From the NCBI GenBank assembly GCA_014238595.1, contig JABAAV010000013.1, positions 1-24,793 of the forward strand: DNA of 24,793 bases. Direction: 5' to 3'. This document shows positions 6,492 to 15,100 of the stretch, piece by piece. Source of the stretch: Myxococcales bacterium (GTDB lineage: Bacteria > Myxococcota_A > Polyangia > Haliangiales > J016). The notes under the pieces were generated by a model that did not search any database, was not told where the DNA came from, and saw only the letters and a list, made by a program, of their open reading frames with translations. Position 1 is the first letter of the stretch. Every line of letters starts with the position of its first letter. Position numbers and translations under genes: made by a program.

Positions 6492-9400
6492 TTAAGCATA
6501 GGGTATTTGTTCGATCTTTGTCTCTGTCAATCGCCCCTGCCAGTTGTGATAAGAATCACTCAAAAAGAAAAGAATCAAATCGAGAGTTCCTGGAATAAAC
6601 TCAACACCGAGTTCATCGCATGATATTTCGTCACACATCTGTGTCAAACAAGCTCCTGCGACCGTAAAATCATCACACAGCATCAATCCTGCTCGATTTG
6701 CAGATTCATTGAGCGCTAATATCCAGACCAAAATGGGAATTTTGCTATTTTGAGCGATATAATCATCCAATGCAGCCTCAACAGAATTAGGAAGCAGAGA
6801 TCTAAATTGTGTCACGATTTCATCTCTGCCTTGATGAGATTGGTTCAAGGTCTTATTGAGGAGATATGTGAAACTAATTTCATCTTGTTTAGAAAGATTC
6901 AACAAAAAAGCATACCCACCTTGAAGCATTTCTCGAATCCGACCAAGCCAAAACAATAAGGCATTACGCTCAACACAAGACCACTGTCTAGAAAAAACTA
7001 CAGACGGTCGTTTTTCATCAAAAACGACCGGTGCACAATTCCATGCATCAGTAACATACAAATCAGCATTCAAATCAATCGCGTGAGCCAATGCAACAAT
7101 AGGTATACAAAAAGGGTCATTGACTTCTTGTGCCATGGGCGTGATATTTATAGTTAAAGAAGACAATGAACGGGTGAATCGATGGCGTAACGTGGTCATT
7201 AACGTCATCAAAAAAGCACCTTCCTGACTTTTCGCTATGGGTGTAAATACCATCTCCCTTCGTAATTCAGGTGTCATCCTAAAGAACTGTTTTGGACTCT
7301 TTATCTGTTGTGATAATCGCGTCAACATCTGTTTATCGGATGGTGTTGCAAATCTTAAAAACGACATGACTGTTAATAAACGATAATGACGTAGAGGTGA
7401 TTTCATTGCTGCGACATAATCATTGAGTTGACGATACAGAATTTCGCATGCAATATTTTTCTCCAAAAGACGCGAAAGGTCATGAATGGCTTGCGATAAA
7501 TCAGTGGTCGCAATAAGTCTTGTCCGAAGAATATATTCTTCCAATGCAGGCGATCGATGTTCAATTTTTTTTAATGTTTCAATTGCCTCGGGTTTTAATC
7601 CACTCGATAGAAGGTATTGTGCTTGATTTCTAAGCAATGTAAAGCCCACGAGAGGGTATCTTTTCCAATCAATAGTATCAATATTGCGATCTACAATGTT
7701 TTTTGCGTATTCTTTATCTCCATTTTTCATTGCATCACGATACTGGACGAATATTAATCTGGCATGGTTTGGTTGGTAATCGAACACGCGTTTCCACTGT
7801 TGTTTTGCCATGTGATAATTACCTTGTTGCTCGAAAAGCATTCCGTAGTACCAATAATAATCAGCACGTTCTGTCGATGAAATATCTTGTTGCTCCTCTA
7901 AGCATGCAATCAATGTTTCCATTTCGATATGAGCTTGTTGTATATTTCCCAACCAAAACAAATCTTGCACAAAACGATACCGTATGAATAAATTATGAGG
8001 TGCAAATGCTATCGCTTGTTGTAATATCGCCGATGATCGTTTCGGATCAGCAATACCTTCGGCATAAATATCTGCAAGACACAATAAAACAGATGCTTGT
8101 TCGTTTTTCGTCAACGATGTATTGGCATTCACATATAATATCGTTAAATCATGCACCTCTTGATAATCTCTCACCGAGGCATAAAGTTTCATAAATTCAA
8201 GCACAACATAAACATCAGCTTTATGTTTTTCAGTCGCTTGTTGACATATTTTGGCAATTTTATTGAAATCGCCTTTGTTTTTTACCATAGACGCTTGGGC
8301 AACAAGGATACGGGTATATTGTATCCATAAATCAGCATTTCCTTCATAGTCTTTGTGTAATCGTTTACATACATCTTCACCATTAACAGTGTCATCAATT
8401 TCTTTGATGAGCATTACAAATGACTCCAACGGAGGAAGTGCCCGTGGCGTTATTTCAATGGCTTTGGTAATATGAATCAAGCTGTTGGTATGATCGTTCA
8501 AATAAAATAACGCCACCCCATAGTGATGATGTAAGGTGGAAACCTGTGTAGGCTCCCAATTGATATGATTTTTGCCTAAAATTACTTCTCCAAAAAACTT
8601 TGTTCTATTCCAGTTTTTTTGATCAAAGTAATAGTCAAATAATGCTTGATTAGCCAATAAACATTCAGGATCAAGTTTTAATGCCTGATGAAATGACGTC
8701 AATCCAGTATTTATTTCATTGAGATGTTCCCAACAAATCTCTCCAATCCTCGCTAAAATGAATGCACGTTCTTTCTTATCTTTCCAAAGCGTTTCTTCTA
8801 GCTTAAGAAGCCTGATAACATTGAACCAATCTTCTTGTCTCCTATAAAGATCACGTAACCCTTGTACCGCAGGCATACATTCTGCGTATATTTTTATTGC
8901 TATCTGATAGGCTTTAATAGCCTCCGAAATATTCTCCAATTTACTGTCGAGGACTAACCCATACTTGCAATATAATTGTGCTTTGGCTGTCTGATGCGTT
9001 GTAATTTTAATTTGTTGTTTGATGATACCCATAAGTTCATGCCATTGACCAACGGATTCATAAATACGACTTAACGACTGCAACGCTATCGAATTATTAG
9101 ATTCATTATCTAAACTCTTTTTATAAGCATCAATCGCTCGAACTTCATCACCTAACTTCTCCTCACAAAGCATTCCAAGACGAAGGATATCTTCTTGCTT
9201 TCGCTCGGAAGGTAGTGTTTGTTCATGTATGTCAAACAAAACATCGACCAACAGCGTCCAATTTTCGTGTTTTTCATAGATAGTTTGTAATTCTTTCAAC
9301 TGAGAGAGTTTTTTTGTTCCAGTGTTCATAAACAATTGATACAGTCGTAATTCCTGTTCAGGATCTTTGATGCGATGATGAACAATATCTATTGCACGAT

Positions 9401-10265
9401 ACAGAAACGCTTCTTTCATCTTTATTGCTGAAGCATTTGAGGCAGCCAATTCATAGGTTTCAGCAAGCATGTGCCAGTTTTGTGTGCTTGCACATGTTTT
9501 TTCCAGTGAAAAAATAATATGATCTGAGCAATCACCTGCTCTTAATGCAGCAAAATAAGACTGACAAGCGTTCTGTGTTTGTTTCAAATATCGATATTGA
9601 ATATAAGCACATTTCTCATGCAAATGAGAAATAGAGAATTCTTCAGGTAGAGGTCGTGCTTCTTTCTTTCTCTCTTTGAGAGATGAAAGGATATCTTGAA
9701 TTAAAGAAACAAGAGATATCCATTGTTTATGCTTATTTAAAAATGATTCTGCTTTGGAAAACAATTCTACGTTAAACGGTGTCAATCCAACCGCATTAAG
9801 ATATGCACTCACTGCTCGATCAATATCATCTTGTAAAATATGCTGTGATGCTAATTCCATATAAAAAGATGCTGTCTCTTCATCACTTTTAGATGCTTCA
9901 ATACATCGTTCAAGAATCTCTCTTCGATCTCTATCAAGATTTTTGTAAAGCCTATTTAGTATACAAATAGTCTCGAAATTATCAGGAACAATATGATGCA
10001 ATTGATCATAATAATCTGCCGCGTGATGTTGATCGTTTAAACGCTCCATATAAAGAGCACCTATTTTTTCCAACAAAAAAATACGATGTTCAGTATTTGT
10101 TTCTGGAATAGTATCTAAAACAAACACGTAACTATCGACTAATTGTTTCCATTGTTTACAAGATGTTAGTAATGATTCAATCTTCGATGTTGCAACATAA
10201 AAATAATCAGGATGAACAGCGACTAGTTTATAAGACGATATAGCTTGTGAAGTATGATTAGTCAT
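6492..10265 (-). CDS. giant tetratricopeptide-repeat protein (intact 3' portion of a longer gene)
   Basis: An uninterrupted 1257-residue frame. Roughly the first 870 residues are TPR helices in a longer composite unit. Each has a W-x2-L-type helix (for example QNWHMLAETYE, ENWTLLVDVLF, GQWHELMGII, EDWFNVIRLL) followed by a classical TPR ending 'AixaYxxALxxxP'. Such arrays act as protein-binding scaffolds. The last 350 or so residues are not TPR and form an unrecognised, probably globular domain. The protein has no signal peptide or TM segment. The ATG at 10265 lies in the middle of a TPR unit, and recognisable TPR sequence continues upstream across an in-frame TGA, so this start is probably not the ancestral one. 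It may be translated from 10265 by re-initiation, or the whole gene may be dying. The STAS/PAS/Rieske genes follow on the same strand. Confidence 0.8.
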   Translation of the reverse strand: MTNHTSQAISSYKLVAVHPDYFYVATSKIESLLTSCKQWKQLVDSYVFVLDTIPETNTEHRIFLLEKIGALYMERLNDQHHAADYYDQLHHIVPDNFETICILNRLYKNLDRDRREILERCIEASKSDEETASFYMELASQHILQDDIDRAVSAYLNAVGLTPFNVELFSKAESFLNKHKQWISLVSLIQDILSSLKERKKEARPLPEEFSISHLHEKCAYIQYRYLKQTQNACQSYFAALRAGDCSDHIIFSLEKTCASTQNWHMLAETYELAASNASAIKMKEAFLYRAIDIVHHRIKDPEQELRLYQLFMNTGTKKLSQLKELQTIYEKHENWTLLVDVLFDIHEQTLPSERKQEDILRLGMLCEEKLGDEVRAIDAYKKSLDNESNNSIALQSLSRIYESVGQWHELMGIIKQQIKITTHQTAKAQLYCKYGLVLDSKLENISEAIKAYQIAIKIYAECMPAVQGLRDLYRRQEDWFNVIRLLKLEETLWKDKKERAFILARIGEICWEHLNEINTGLTSFHQALKLDPECLLANQALFDYYFDQKNWNRTKFFGEVILGKNHINWEPTQVSTLHHHYGVALFYLNDHTNSLIHITKAIEITPRALPPLESFVMLIKEIDDTVNGEDVCKRLHKDYEGNADLWIQYTRILVAQASMVKNKGDFNKIAKICQQATEKHKADVYVVLEFMKLYASVRDYQEVHDLTILYVNANTSLTKNEQASVLLCLADIYAEGIADPKRSSAILQQAIAFAPHNLFIRYRFVQDLFWLGNIQQAHIEMETLIACLEEQQDISSTERADYYWYYGMLFEQQGNYHMAKQQWKRVFDYQPNHARLIFVQYRDAMKNGDKEYAKNIVDRNIDTIDWKRYPLVGFTLLRNQAQYLLSSGLKPEAIETLKKIEHRSPALEEYILRTRLIATTDLSQAIHDLSRLLEKNIACEILYRQLNDYVAAMKSPLRHYRLLTVMSFLRFATPSDKQMLTRLSQQIKSPKQFFRMTPELRREMVFTPIAKSQEGAFLMTLMTTLRHRFTRSLSSLTINITPMAQEVNDPFCIPIVALAHAIDLNADLYVTDAWNCAPVVFDEKRPSVVFSRQWSCVERNALLFWLGRIREMLQGGYAFLLNLSKQDEISFTYLLNKTLNQSHQGRDEIVTQFRSLLPNSVEAALDDYIAQNSKIPILVWILALNESANRAGLMLCDDFTVAGACLTQMCDEISCDELGVEFIPGTLDLILFFLSDSYHNWQGRLTETKIEQIPYA

Positions 10266-10524
10266 AATATATTGTTTTTCTGCTCAAAGAGACAGTTCTG
10301 CTTTGCGCCTAGCATCTTCTCTTATATCAGCATGAGATTGATATACATCAGCCAATTTTTTTTCAATCTTGTCCTGCTTTTAATGCTTCTTGAACAAGAT
10401 AATATGCATGTTCATCATGCGTGTTTTGTTTTGCCAACTGACACCACAGTGGATAAACAGCAGCATAATCTTCCTGAGATCCAAACAAAAGTTCAGCCAA
10501 TCGATGTATATAGACATACTTCAT
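10266..10524 (-). pseudogene. disrupted 5' end of the giant TPR gene
   Basis: Reading the minus strand from an ATG at 10524 (GAAG upstream) gives a TPR-like peptide beginning MKYVYIHRLAELLFG and reaching ALKAGQD, then TGA at 10365-10363 and a run of eight A. With one extra A in that run the frame continues KKKLADVYQSHAD up to AELSL, another TGA at 10286-10284, then AEKQYI straight into the intact frame at 10265. So one homopolymer frameshift and two TGA codons separate the old start from the intact part. At the first TGA, the composite repeat seen in the intact gene expects tryptophan (D-W-x-x-L). This is either real decay or assembly/base-calling error in this stretch. Confidence 0.6.
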
Positions 10525-10563
10525 TAGAACATCTTCAGACAATTAAGTTTAAACGTGTTTATT

Positions 10564-10591
10564 TCTCAACAATAATGTCACAATGTTGAGA
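10564..10591. promoter_or_regulatory. perfect 8-bp dyad upstream of the TPR gene
   Basis: TCTCAACA (10564-10571) and TGTTGAGA (10584-10591) form an exact inverted repeat around a 12-base centre. It lies about 40 bases upstream of the ancestral TPR start at 10524, in the non-coding gap between two decayed genes. No T-run follows on either strand, so an operator for a dimeric regulator is more likely than a terminator. The regulator is unknown. Confidence 0.4.
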
Positions 10592-10681
10592 ATAACAAAG
10601 GAAGGGAATACACACATTCGCAGAAAAGAAACCAAAACATTATTTCAATGAGATTCGTTACTTTTTTTGATCAAATAAACA

Positions 10682-11506
10682 TTAAAGTTGTTCAATAGCG
10701 CCTAAATTATTATGTTGCTTGAGATGCTCCTGTATAAAAATCAAGCGTGTTAAAGAGATAAGATCTAAGCCAGACGCCAAGGATGATTCAATGCGAGAAA
10801 TCCAAAGGAGTGATGCTATTTCTTTTGTTTTCGTGGATATTAATACCCCATAGAAAAAATACTCAAGCCAATCGATGTCTTCTTTTTTTCATTCAGATGT
10901 GATGCATCGAATAAGAGAAAAATACGTGACGCATCTTGATAATGATCGTGATAAATAAAGATTGCTTCACGATAAGCACGGCATTTTAAGCCACGATCAT
11001 TCCATGAACCAGATTCAAGTATTTCGGCTAAAGATGATCAATCTTTAATCATCAAAAAGGTAAGCATAGAAAGATCAAGATACTTCCAAAATCTTCTGTG
11101 TATTGGCATCTCATTGTCGCGCTTTTGAAACAAGTTCCAAAGCACGTTTCGGATTTATAAAACGAGACAACCACGCTTCCGCTAAAAGACATAATCTCGT
11201 AAAATATTCTAACCCATTACCTTTTTCGTGTAACAAACGATCTGTAATTTTCATAAGCTGCAGTTTTGTAGCTATTTTGACAAGGTCAAATAACAACCAC
11301 CGTATTCCTGAAGGGGATTCAAGAAACATGTAGTGTTCTGTAGCACCTGTGTCTCAAACAACATCACGACATAAAAGGCCAAGTTCTGTCTTTAATGATA
11401 TCACTGAAGCATCTTCTTCACCATAACACTGAATTTGAGATTCAAGCTCTTGTTCTAAACAATGAAATACATCGATCGAGATGTTTTTTTCTTGAAAATC
11501 CATCAT
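10682..11506 (-). pseudogene. decayed helical-repeat gene upstream of the TPR gene
   Basis: Three collinear minus-strand segments together read as one protein of about 270 residues. Segment 1 starts at ATG 11506 (MMDFQEKNISIDVF) and runs to about 11090, with in-frame TGA at 11356-11354 and 11113-11111. Segment 2 (about 11085-10885) begins KYLDLSMLTFLMIKD, has TGA at 11040-11038, then SSLAEILESG. Segment 3 (EDIDWLEYFFYGVLIS) ends in TAA at 10684-10682. The joins are single-base shifts in a T-run near 11080 and an A-run near 10886. Content is all alpha-helical and TPR-like, so it was probably a sister or N-terminal partner of the giant TPR protein. The open frame can be followed upstream of 11506 to about 11572, with a further TGA at 11530-11528. 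Confidence 0.65.
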
Positions 11507-11572
11507 TGACTCAGTGAAGCAGGTATCTCACCACAGCCCTTGTAATGAATGAACGTGATGTAATGTACAACA

Positions 11573-12721
11573 TTAAATCATCATCAGTCCTAATAAAAAT
11601 AACAAAACTGCCTTTCCTATGATGTATTTTCTTTTAGCGTAGACAATCGATGAAGCATCAATCATCACAAACGATGATGACAATTCCACAGGCGGAGTGT
11701 GAATGTGGGTGATCAATCGAACGATCCATCCTCCAGCAAGCATCAATAATATCATCGTGCGTTCATGCAACACCATCAGTGCATCTCCAAACAAAACACC
11801 ATAGATAATTAACAATAAAAGGCCACTCCCTACCCATAAAAACCCCTGATATCGTCGACGCATTATTGTAGCATCTTTATTGAACCACAATCGTTCTGAA
11901 GAATCATAGATTGATATCTTTGCCCACAGACATTCTATCCAAGAAGGTCCAACCAGCTCGACATGTGCCAATCGCTGCCGATCCATAGATGCAATATGTT
12001 GTGCGCCTGAAACCATCATCGTTGATGACAAATATAATGCGAGAATAAACAATCCCAGTGAACCTCCTACAGACAGCACCCATACCATCACAACATCGTC
12101 TAAAATAAGCATCCACTCCAATACAATAGATGCCATAGATATGGCCGGCAAAATACCTAACCAAATCAAATAAGGGGGACTTGAAATTCCAAGAACATTA
12201 CGCAAATAGATCGACACTGTTTTTGAGGCAACCAATGCCCCTGCAAGTGCAGCCACAGCACTTGCACGACATATCGTGCTCATCATACCAAGACCAATCA
12301 ACCCAAGATGTTGAATTAAATTGTTATTGCCCCAAAGAAACGTGATTAAAATGATCCCAAACAAACAAGGAATCGTTATCCAAAATACAATAGATGCAAG
12401 ACGAAACAACCCCATCCAAAACAAATGTGTTCCCGATACAGGAAGTTTGAGAAGAAAACCAGCATCAACATACCAATACATACAAGACAATACTCGTTGC
12501 GCGGCCAAGGCATACATAAGACTGCTAAACATTCCCCATGCTTGAATCACTGTTGTAACCTCTTGACCTTCATTAAATCGACGGAAAATCTCAACGAATA
12601 GAATTAATGTAAGGACAAAAAAACCGATACGATGTTTTTTGGGGGATTGTCGTTTACGATCAAGTTCACTATGGGCAAACAACATCCATGCTTTTCTCAA
12701 GGATTTGTTTTCAAACAACAT
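11573..12721 (-). CDS. ABC transporter permease (exporter-type)
   Basis: A polytopic membrane protein of 382 residues with about ten hydrophobic segments spread over its length, and a short cytoplasmic N-terminus (MLFENKSLRKAW). It follows the ABC ATPase gene with the ATG at 12721 two bases after that gene's TAA. This spacing is why I prefer it over an upstream start at 12745 that would overlap the ATPase. The layout matches two-component ABC-2 or related exporters, in which two ATPases and two permeases assemble in the inner membrane. No substrate-binding protein is present, which also favours export. The substrate cannot be read from the sequence. Downstream lies the decayed TPR region on the same strand. 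Confidence 0.8.
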   Translation of the reverse strand: MLFENKSLRKAWMLFAHSELDRKRQSPKKHRIGFFVLTLILFVEIFRRFNEGQEVTTVIQAWGMFSSLMYALAAQRVLSCMYWYVDAGFLLKLPVSGTHLFWMGLFRLASIVFWITIPCLFGIILITFLWGNNNLIQHLGLIGLGMMSTICRASAVAALAGALVASKTVSIYLRNVLGISSPPYLIWLGILPAISMASIVLEWMLILDDVVMVWVLSVGGSLGLFILALYLSSTMMVSGAQHIASMDRQRLAHVELVGPSWIECLWAKISIYDSSERLWFNKDATIMRRRYQGFLWVGSGLLLLIIYGVLFGDALMVLHERTMILLMLAGGWIVRLITHIHTPPVELSSSFVMIDASSIVYAKRKYIIGKAVLLFLLGLMMI

Positions 12722-12723
12722 AT

Positions 12724-13440
12724 TTATACCTGTTCTAAATACCAATCTTCAATGGCGTAAGGTCCTTGCTCGACAATCTTGCTAAGATCTTCCTCTGAAA
12801 TATCGGCAACAATGTTTCCTTCATTCATGACAATCAATCGCTGACATAACCGCTCAACACCAGTTAGAATATGTGTAGATAGCAATAATGTTTTCCCTTG
12901 CCGCACTTGATTGCCTAACGTGTCTCGTGCATAACGAAACGCCTTTGGATCTAAGCCATTGAGGGTTTCATCAAGCAATAAAATCTTAGTATCGCCGATC
13001 AATGATAATGCCAACCCCAACCGCTGACGCATACCAAACGAAAGCTCTCGTGCCATTCTATTTCGTAAGTCGAATATCCCTAAGGTGTTTAATAGATCGA
13101 TACATTGTTCATCATCATGTTGCCCTCGTATTTCTCCTACCAGTGTAAGATGTTCTAAAACTGTTAAAAATTCATAAAGAATCGGGGGCTGTTCCGAAAA
13201 ACCAACGGCTTTTTTGATTTTGACAGGGTGTGCTTGCGGTGTCACATCACCCACAACAATAGAGCCACTTTGAGGTTCTATTTGTCCTGAAATCGCTGCT
13301 AACAGGCTACTTTTTCCTGCGCCATTAGGCCCAATCAGAGCCACAGATTCACCTTCAGAAATGGTCAAAGATAAATCATTAACTGCCAAACGCCGCCCAT
13401 AAGCAATCTTCAAATGGCGAATATCAATGGTGTAAGACAA
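12724..13440 (-). CDS. ABC transporter ATP-binding protein
   Basis: Cytoplasmic ATPase subunit that drives the adjacent permease. Motifs in order: Walker A GPNGAGKS (37-44), signature LSFGM (133-137, a variant of LSGGQ), Walker B ILLLDE (153-158) with the following D-loop NGLDP, and the switch histidine H190 in LLLSTHIL. The length of 238 residues is typical of a single nucleotide-binding domain of the ABC-2/CcmA-like group. It probably forms an operon with the permease gene two bases downstream. QueF lies 21 bases upstream on the same strand, so all three could share a transcript, although the functions are unrelated. Confidence 0.95.
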   Translation of the reverse strand: MSYTIDIRHLKIAYGRRLAVNDLSLTISEGESVALIGPNGAGKSSLLAAISGQIEPQSGSIVVGDVTPQAHPVKIKKAVGFSEQPPILYEFLTVLEHLTLVGEIRGQHDDEQCIDLLNTLGIFDLRNRMARELSFGMRQRLGLALSLIGDTKILLLDETLNGLDPKAFRYARDTLGNQVRQGKTLLLSTHILTGVERLCQRLIVMNEGNIVADISEEDLSKIVEQGPYAIEDWYLEQV

Positions 13441-13461
13441 TGTGGTTTCTTCAAAAATATA

Positions 13462-13821
13462 TTATGTTGAAGTCGTATGTTCGGGATACTGTGCTGTGAC
13501 TTCAGTAGCAATACCACCACGCGTACGAAATTTACCGATAACCTTAACACACACAGGAGCCATACAAGCAATCAAATCATCTAAAATCATATTGATAACA
13601 GTTTCATGAAAATGACCTTCATCTCTAAAACGCCATAAATACAATTTTAAAGATTTTAACTCTACACAGTGTTTTTGGGGTGTATAGTCTATATAGATCG
13701 TTGCAAAATCAGGCTGTCCAGTTTTAGGGCAAACACATGTAAATTCTGGACACACAAAACGGATATTATAAGCGCGACCTGTACGTGGATTCGGAAATGT
13801 TTCAAGTTGCTGACTAGACAT
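13462..13821 (-). CDS. queF: NADPH-dependent 7-cyano-7-deazaguanine reductase (QueF, short type)
   Basis: Reduces the nitrile of preQ0 to the amine preQ1 with two NADPH, a late step in making the queuosine tRNA modification. Motifs visible are C31-P-K-T-G-Q-P-D38, holding the catalytic cysteine and aspartate, the QueF substrate motif ELKSLK (54-59), and H72-E73 in GHFHE. At 119 residues it is the short, single-domain (B. subtilis-like) tunnel-fold form that works as a homo-oligomer, not the longer E. coli two-domain form. It starts 49 bases from the divergent small gene at 13871. Other queuosine genes are not in the window. Confidence 0.95.
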   Translation of the reverse strand: MSSQQLETFPNPRTGRAYNIRFVCPEFTCVCPKTGQPDFATIYIDYTPQKHCVELKSLKLYLWRFRDEGHFHETVINMILDDLIACMAPVCVKVIGKFRTRGGIATEVTAQYPEHTTST

Positions 13822-13870
13822 TTAAATAAGAAGATTAAGAACCTTGACTTAACATTAACAATCGGAGTAT

Positions 13871-14074
13871 ATGAGTGTTGTGTCTAGAAAGCAAACTCGT
13901 CGAAGTGTTAGTGTTAGTGGTGCAACATATGCAAAACTCAAAGCCTATTGTGAGCTTAATGAAATTCCAGTAAGCCGACTTGTGGAAACACAAATGGGAG
14001 AATTTTTGAGTACGGCAGAAACAACATCTGAAAACGCGACATCTGAAACAAAAGAAGAAATTTTTACCTTTTAA
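13871..14074 (+). CDS. small ribbon-helix-helix-like protein
   Basis: A 67-residue protein. Residues 10-45 (RRSVSVSGATYAKLKAY, then ELNEIPVSRLVE) match the beta strand-helix-turn-helix pattern of MetJ/Arc-type ribbon-helix-helix DNA-binding domains. The tail from about 48 is acidic and Thr/Ser/Glu-rich. A good ribosome site, GGAG, lies 5 bases upstream of the ATG, which supports translation. It is divergent from queF across 49 bases and could bind there or act elsewhere. No antitoxin partner is seen next to it, so a toxin-antitoxin role is unsupported. It is followed by 87 bases with no clear terminator before the hemF stop. Confidence 0.7.
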   Translation: MSVVSRKQTRRSVSVSGATYAKLKAYCELNEIPVSRLVETQMGEFLSTAETTSENATSETKEEIFTF

Positions 14075-14161
14075 TTCCTTTTTTTTGACAAACGGTCTTT
14101 CTGCGTTGTGTATCAACGGGGAGAGGATTTGTGTCTTAAGCGAAGGTGTTTCTTGGAGGAT

Positions 14162-15076
14162 TTAGCTATTGCTTAGCCAGTCTATAGGTTTTAGCACTTG
14201 AAGAAGTCTGGCTTCCCTACTGTCAAAAGAAGGCGGTGAGGTTCCATAATCCCATCGAACCAATGGGGGAAGGCTCATCAAAATAGATTCTGTACGTCCA
14301 TCGGTTTGAAGTCCAAAAATGGTTCCTCGATCATGAAGTAAATTAAACTCTACGTACCGTCCTCTACGATATAATTGCCAATTTCGCTCTTTATCTCCAT
14401 AAGAAGCCTTTCTATGGGCAGCAACAATAGGCAAATAAGCATTCATCATAACATCGCCAAGATCACACACAAATGAAAAAGCATCTTGTATCAATGTGCT
14501 ATCAATCCCTAAATGGTCAAAAAAGATTCCACCAATACCTCGTGTTTCTTTACGATGAGGTAAATAGAAATATTCATCACACCATTTTTTAAACGTTGAA
14601 TAATCAGCAACCGTGCCATGTTTTTTACAAACATTTGACAGTATTTGATGAAAATGAATCGCATCATCTTTATAAAAATAATAAGGGGTTAAATCAGCGC
14701 CACCACCAAACCAAACTTTTTCGCCATGAACGATACAACGTAAATTGGCATGTGTTGTCGGAATATAAGGTGACCGAGGATGGAGTACTAACGATATTCC
14801 TGTTGCACGGAAGGTTTGTCCGTCACCGAACATTGATTGAGCTAATTCGACAGGCAAGATCCCTTCTACAGAAGACCAAGATACGCCACATTTTTCAAAT
14901 ACATCTCCATCCGATAACACACGTGTCAATCCACCACCACCACCAGGACGTTCCCAAGCATCACTGCAAAATTTCCCTACAGTGTCTGTTTCTTCCAATT
15001 CTTTACAAATACGTTTTTGAAGCTCACTAAAAAAAGAAGCTGCTTCTGAAAATATACCTTGCACAAAATCCTCCAC
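14162..15076 (-). CDS. hemF: oxygen-dependent coproporphyrinogen III oxidase
   Basis: Oxidatively decarboxylates coproporphyrinogen III to protoporphyrinogen IX with O2 in heme synthesis; a soluble homodimer. Signature stretches are all present: VLHPRSPYIPTTHAN (97-111), WFGGGADLTPYY (122-133), RGIGGIFFDHL (179-189) and RRGRYVEFNLL (237-247). The length of 304 residues matches the family. Use of the aerobic enzyme agrees with the oxygenase boxB and the Rieske complex in this window. It is divergent from the ABC1 kinase gene, whose start is only 24 bases away (or 57 with the later start), so the promoters overlap. Confidence 0.97.
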   Translation of the reverse strand: MEDFVQGIFSEAASFFSELQKRICKELEETDTVGKFCSDAWERPGGGGGLTRVLSDGDVFEKCGVSWSSVEGILPVELAQSMFGDGQTFRATGISLVLHPRSPYIPTTHANLRCIVHGEKVWFGGGADLTPYYFYKDDAIHFHQILSNVCKKHGTVADYSTFKKWCDEYFYLPHRKETRGIGGIFFDHLGIDSTLIQDAFSFVCDLGDVMMNAYLPIVAAHRKASYGDKERNWQLYRRGRYVEFNLLHDRGTIFGLQTDGRTESILMSLPPLVRWDYGTSPPSFDSREARLLQVLKPIDWLSNS

Positions 15077-15100
15077 AGTTTTAGATGAATTCCATTTATT

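Noticed and set aside
10254..10589. Plus-strand 111-residue frame over the broken TPR 5' end
   Set aside because: It has no ribosome site and no family resemblance, and the minus strand gives recognisable TPR sequence.
10266..11506. Genome-wide UGA-to-Trp recoding or selenocysteine insertion
   Set aside because: TGA is a sensible stop in the cytochrome subunit IV-like, PAS and STAS genes, and the other large genes use TGG for Trp with no internal TGA. No selenocysteine-like context or hairpin was noticed. Only a local cause remains plausible.
13835..14116. Minus-strand 93-residue Cys/Phe-rich frame
   Set aside because: It is a shadow of the small ribbon-helix-helix gene, which has the ribosome site and a real fold pattern.
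14075..14161. T-run and GGAGG-like strings between the small gene and hemF as a terminator or a tiny gene
   Set aside because: No stable hairpin precedes the T-run, and the GGAGG is followed by stops within a few codons.
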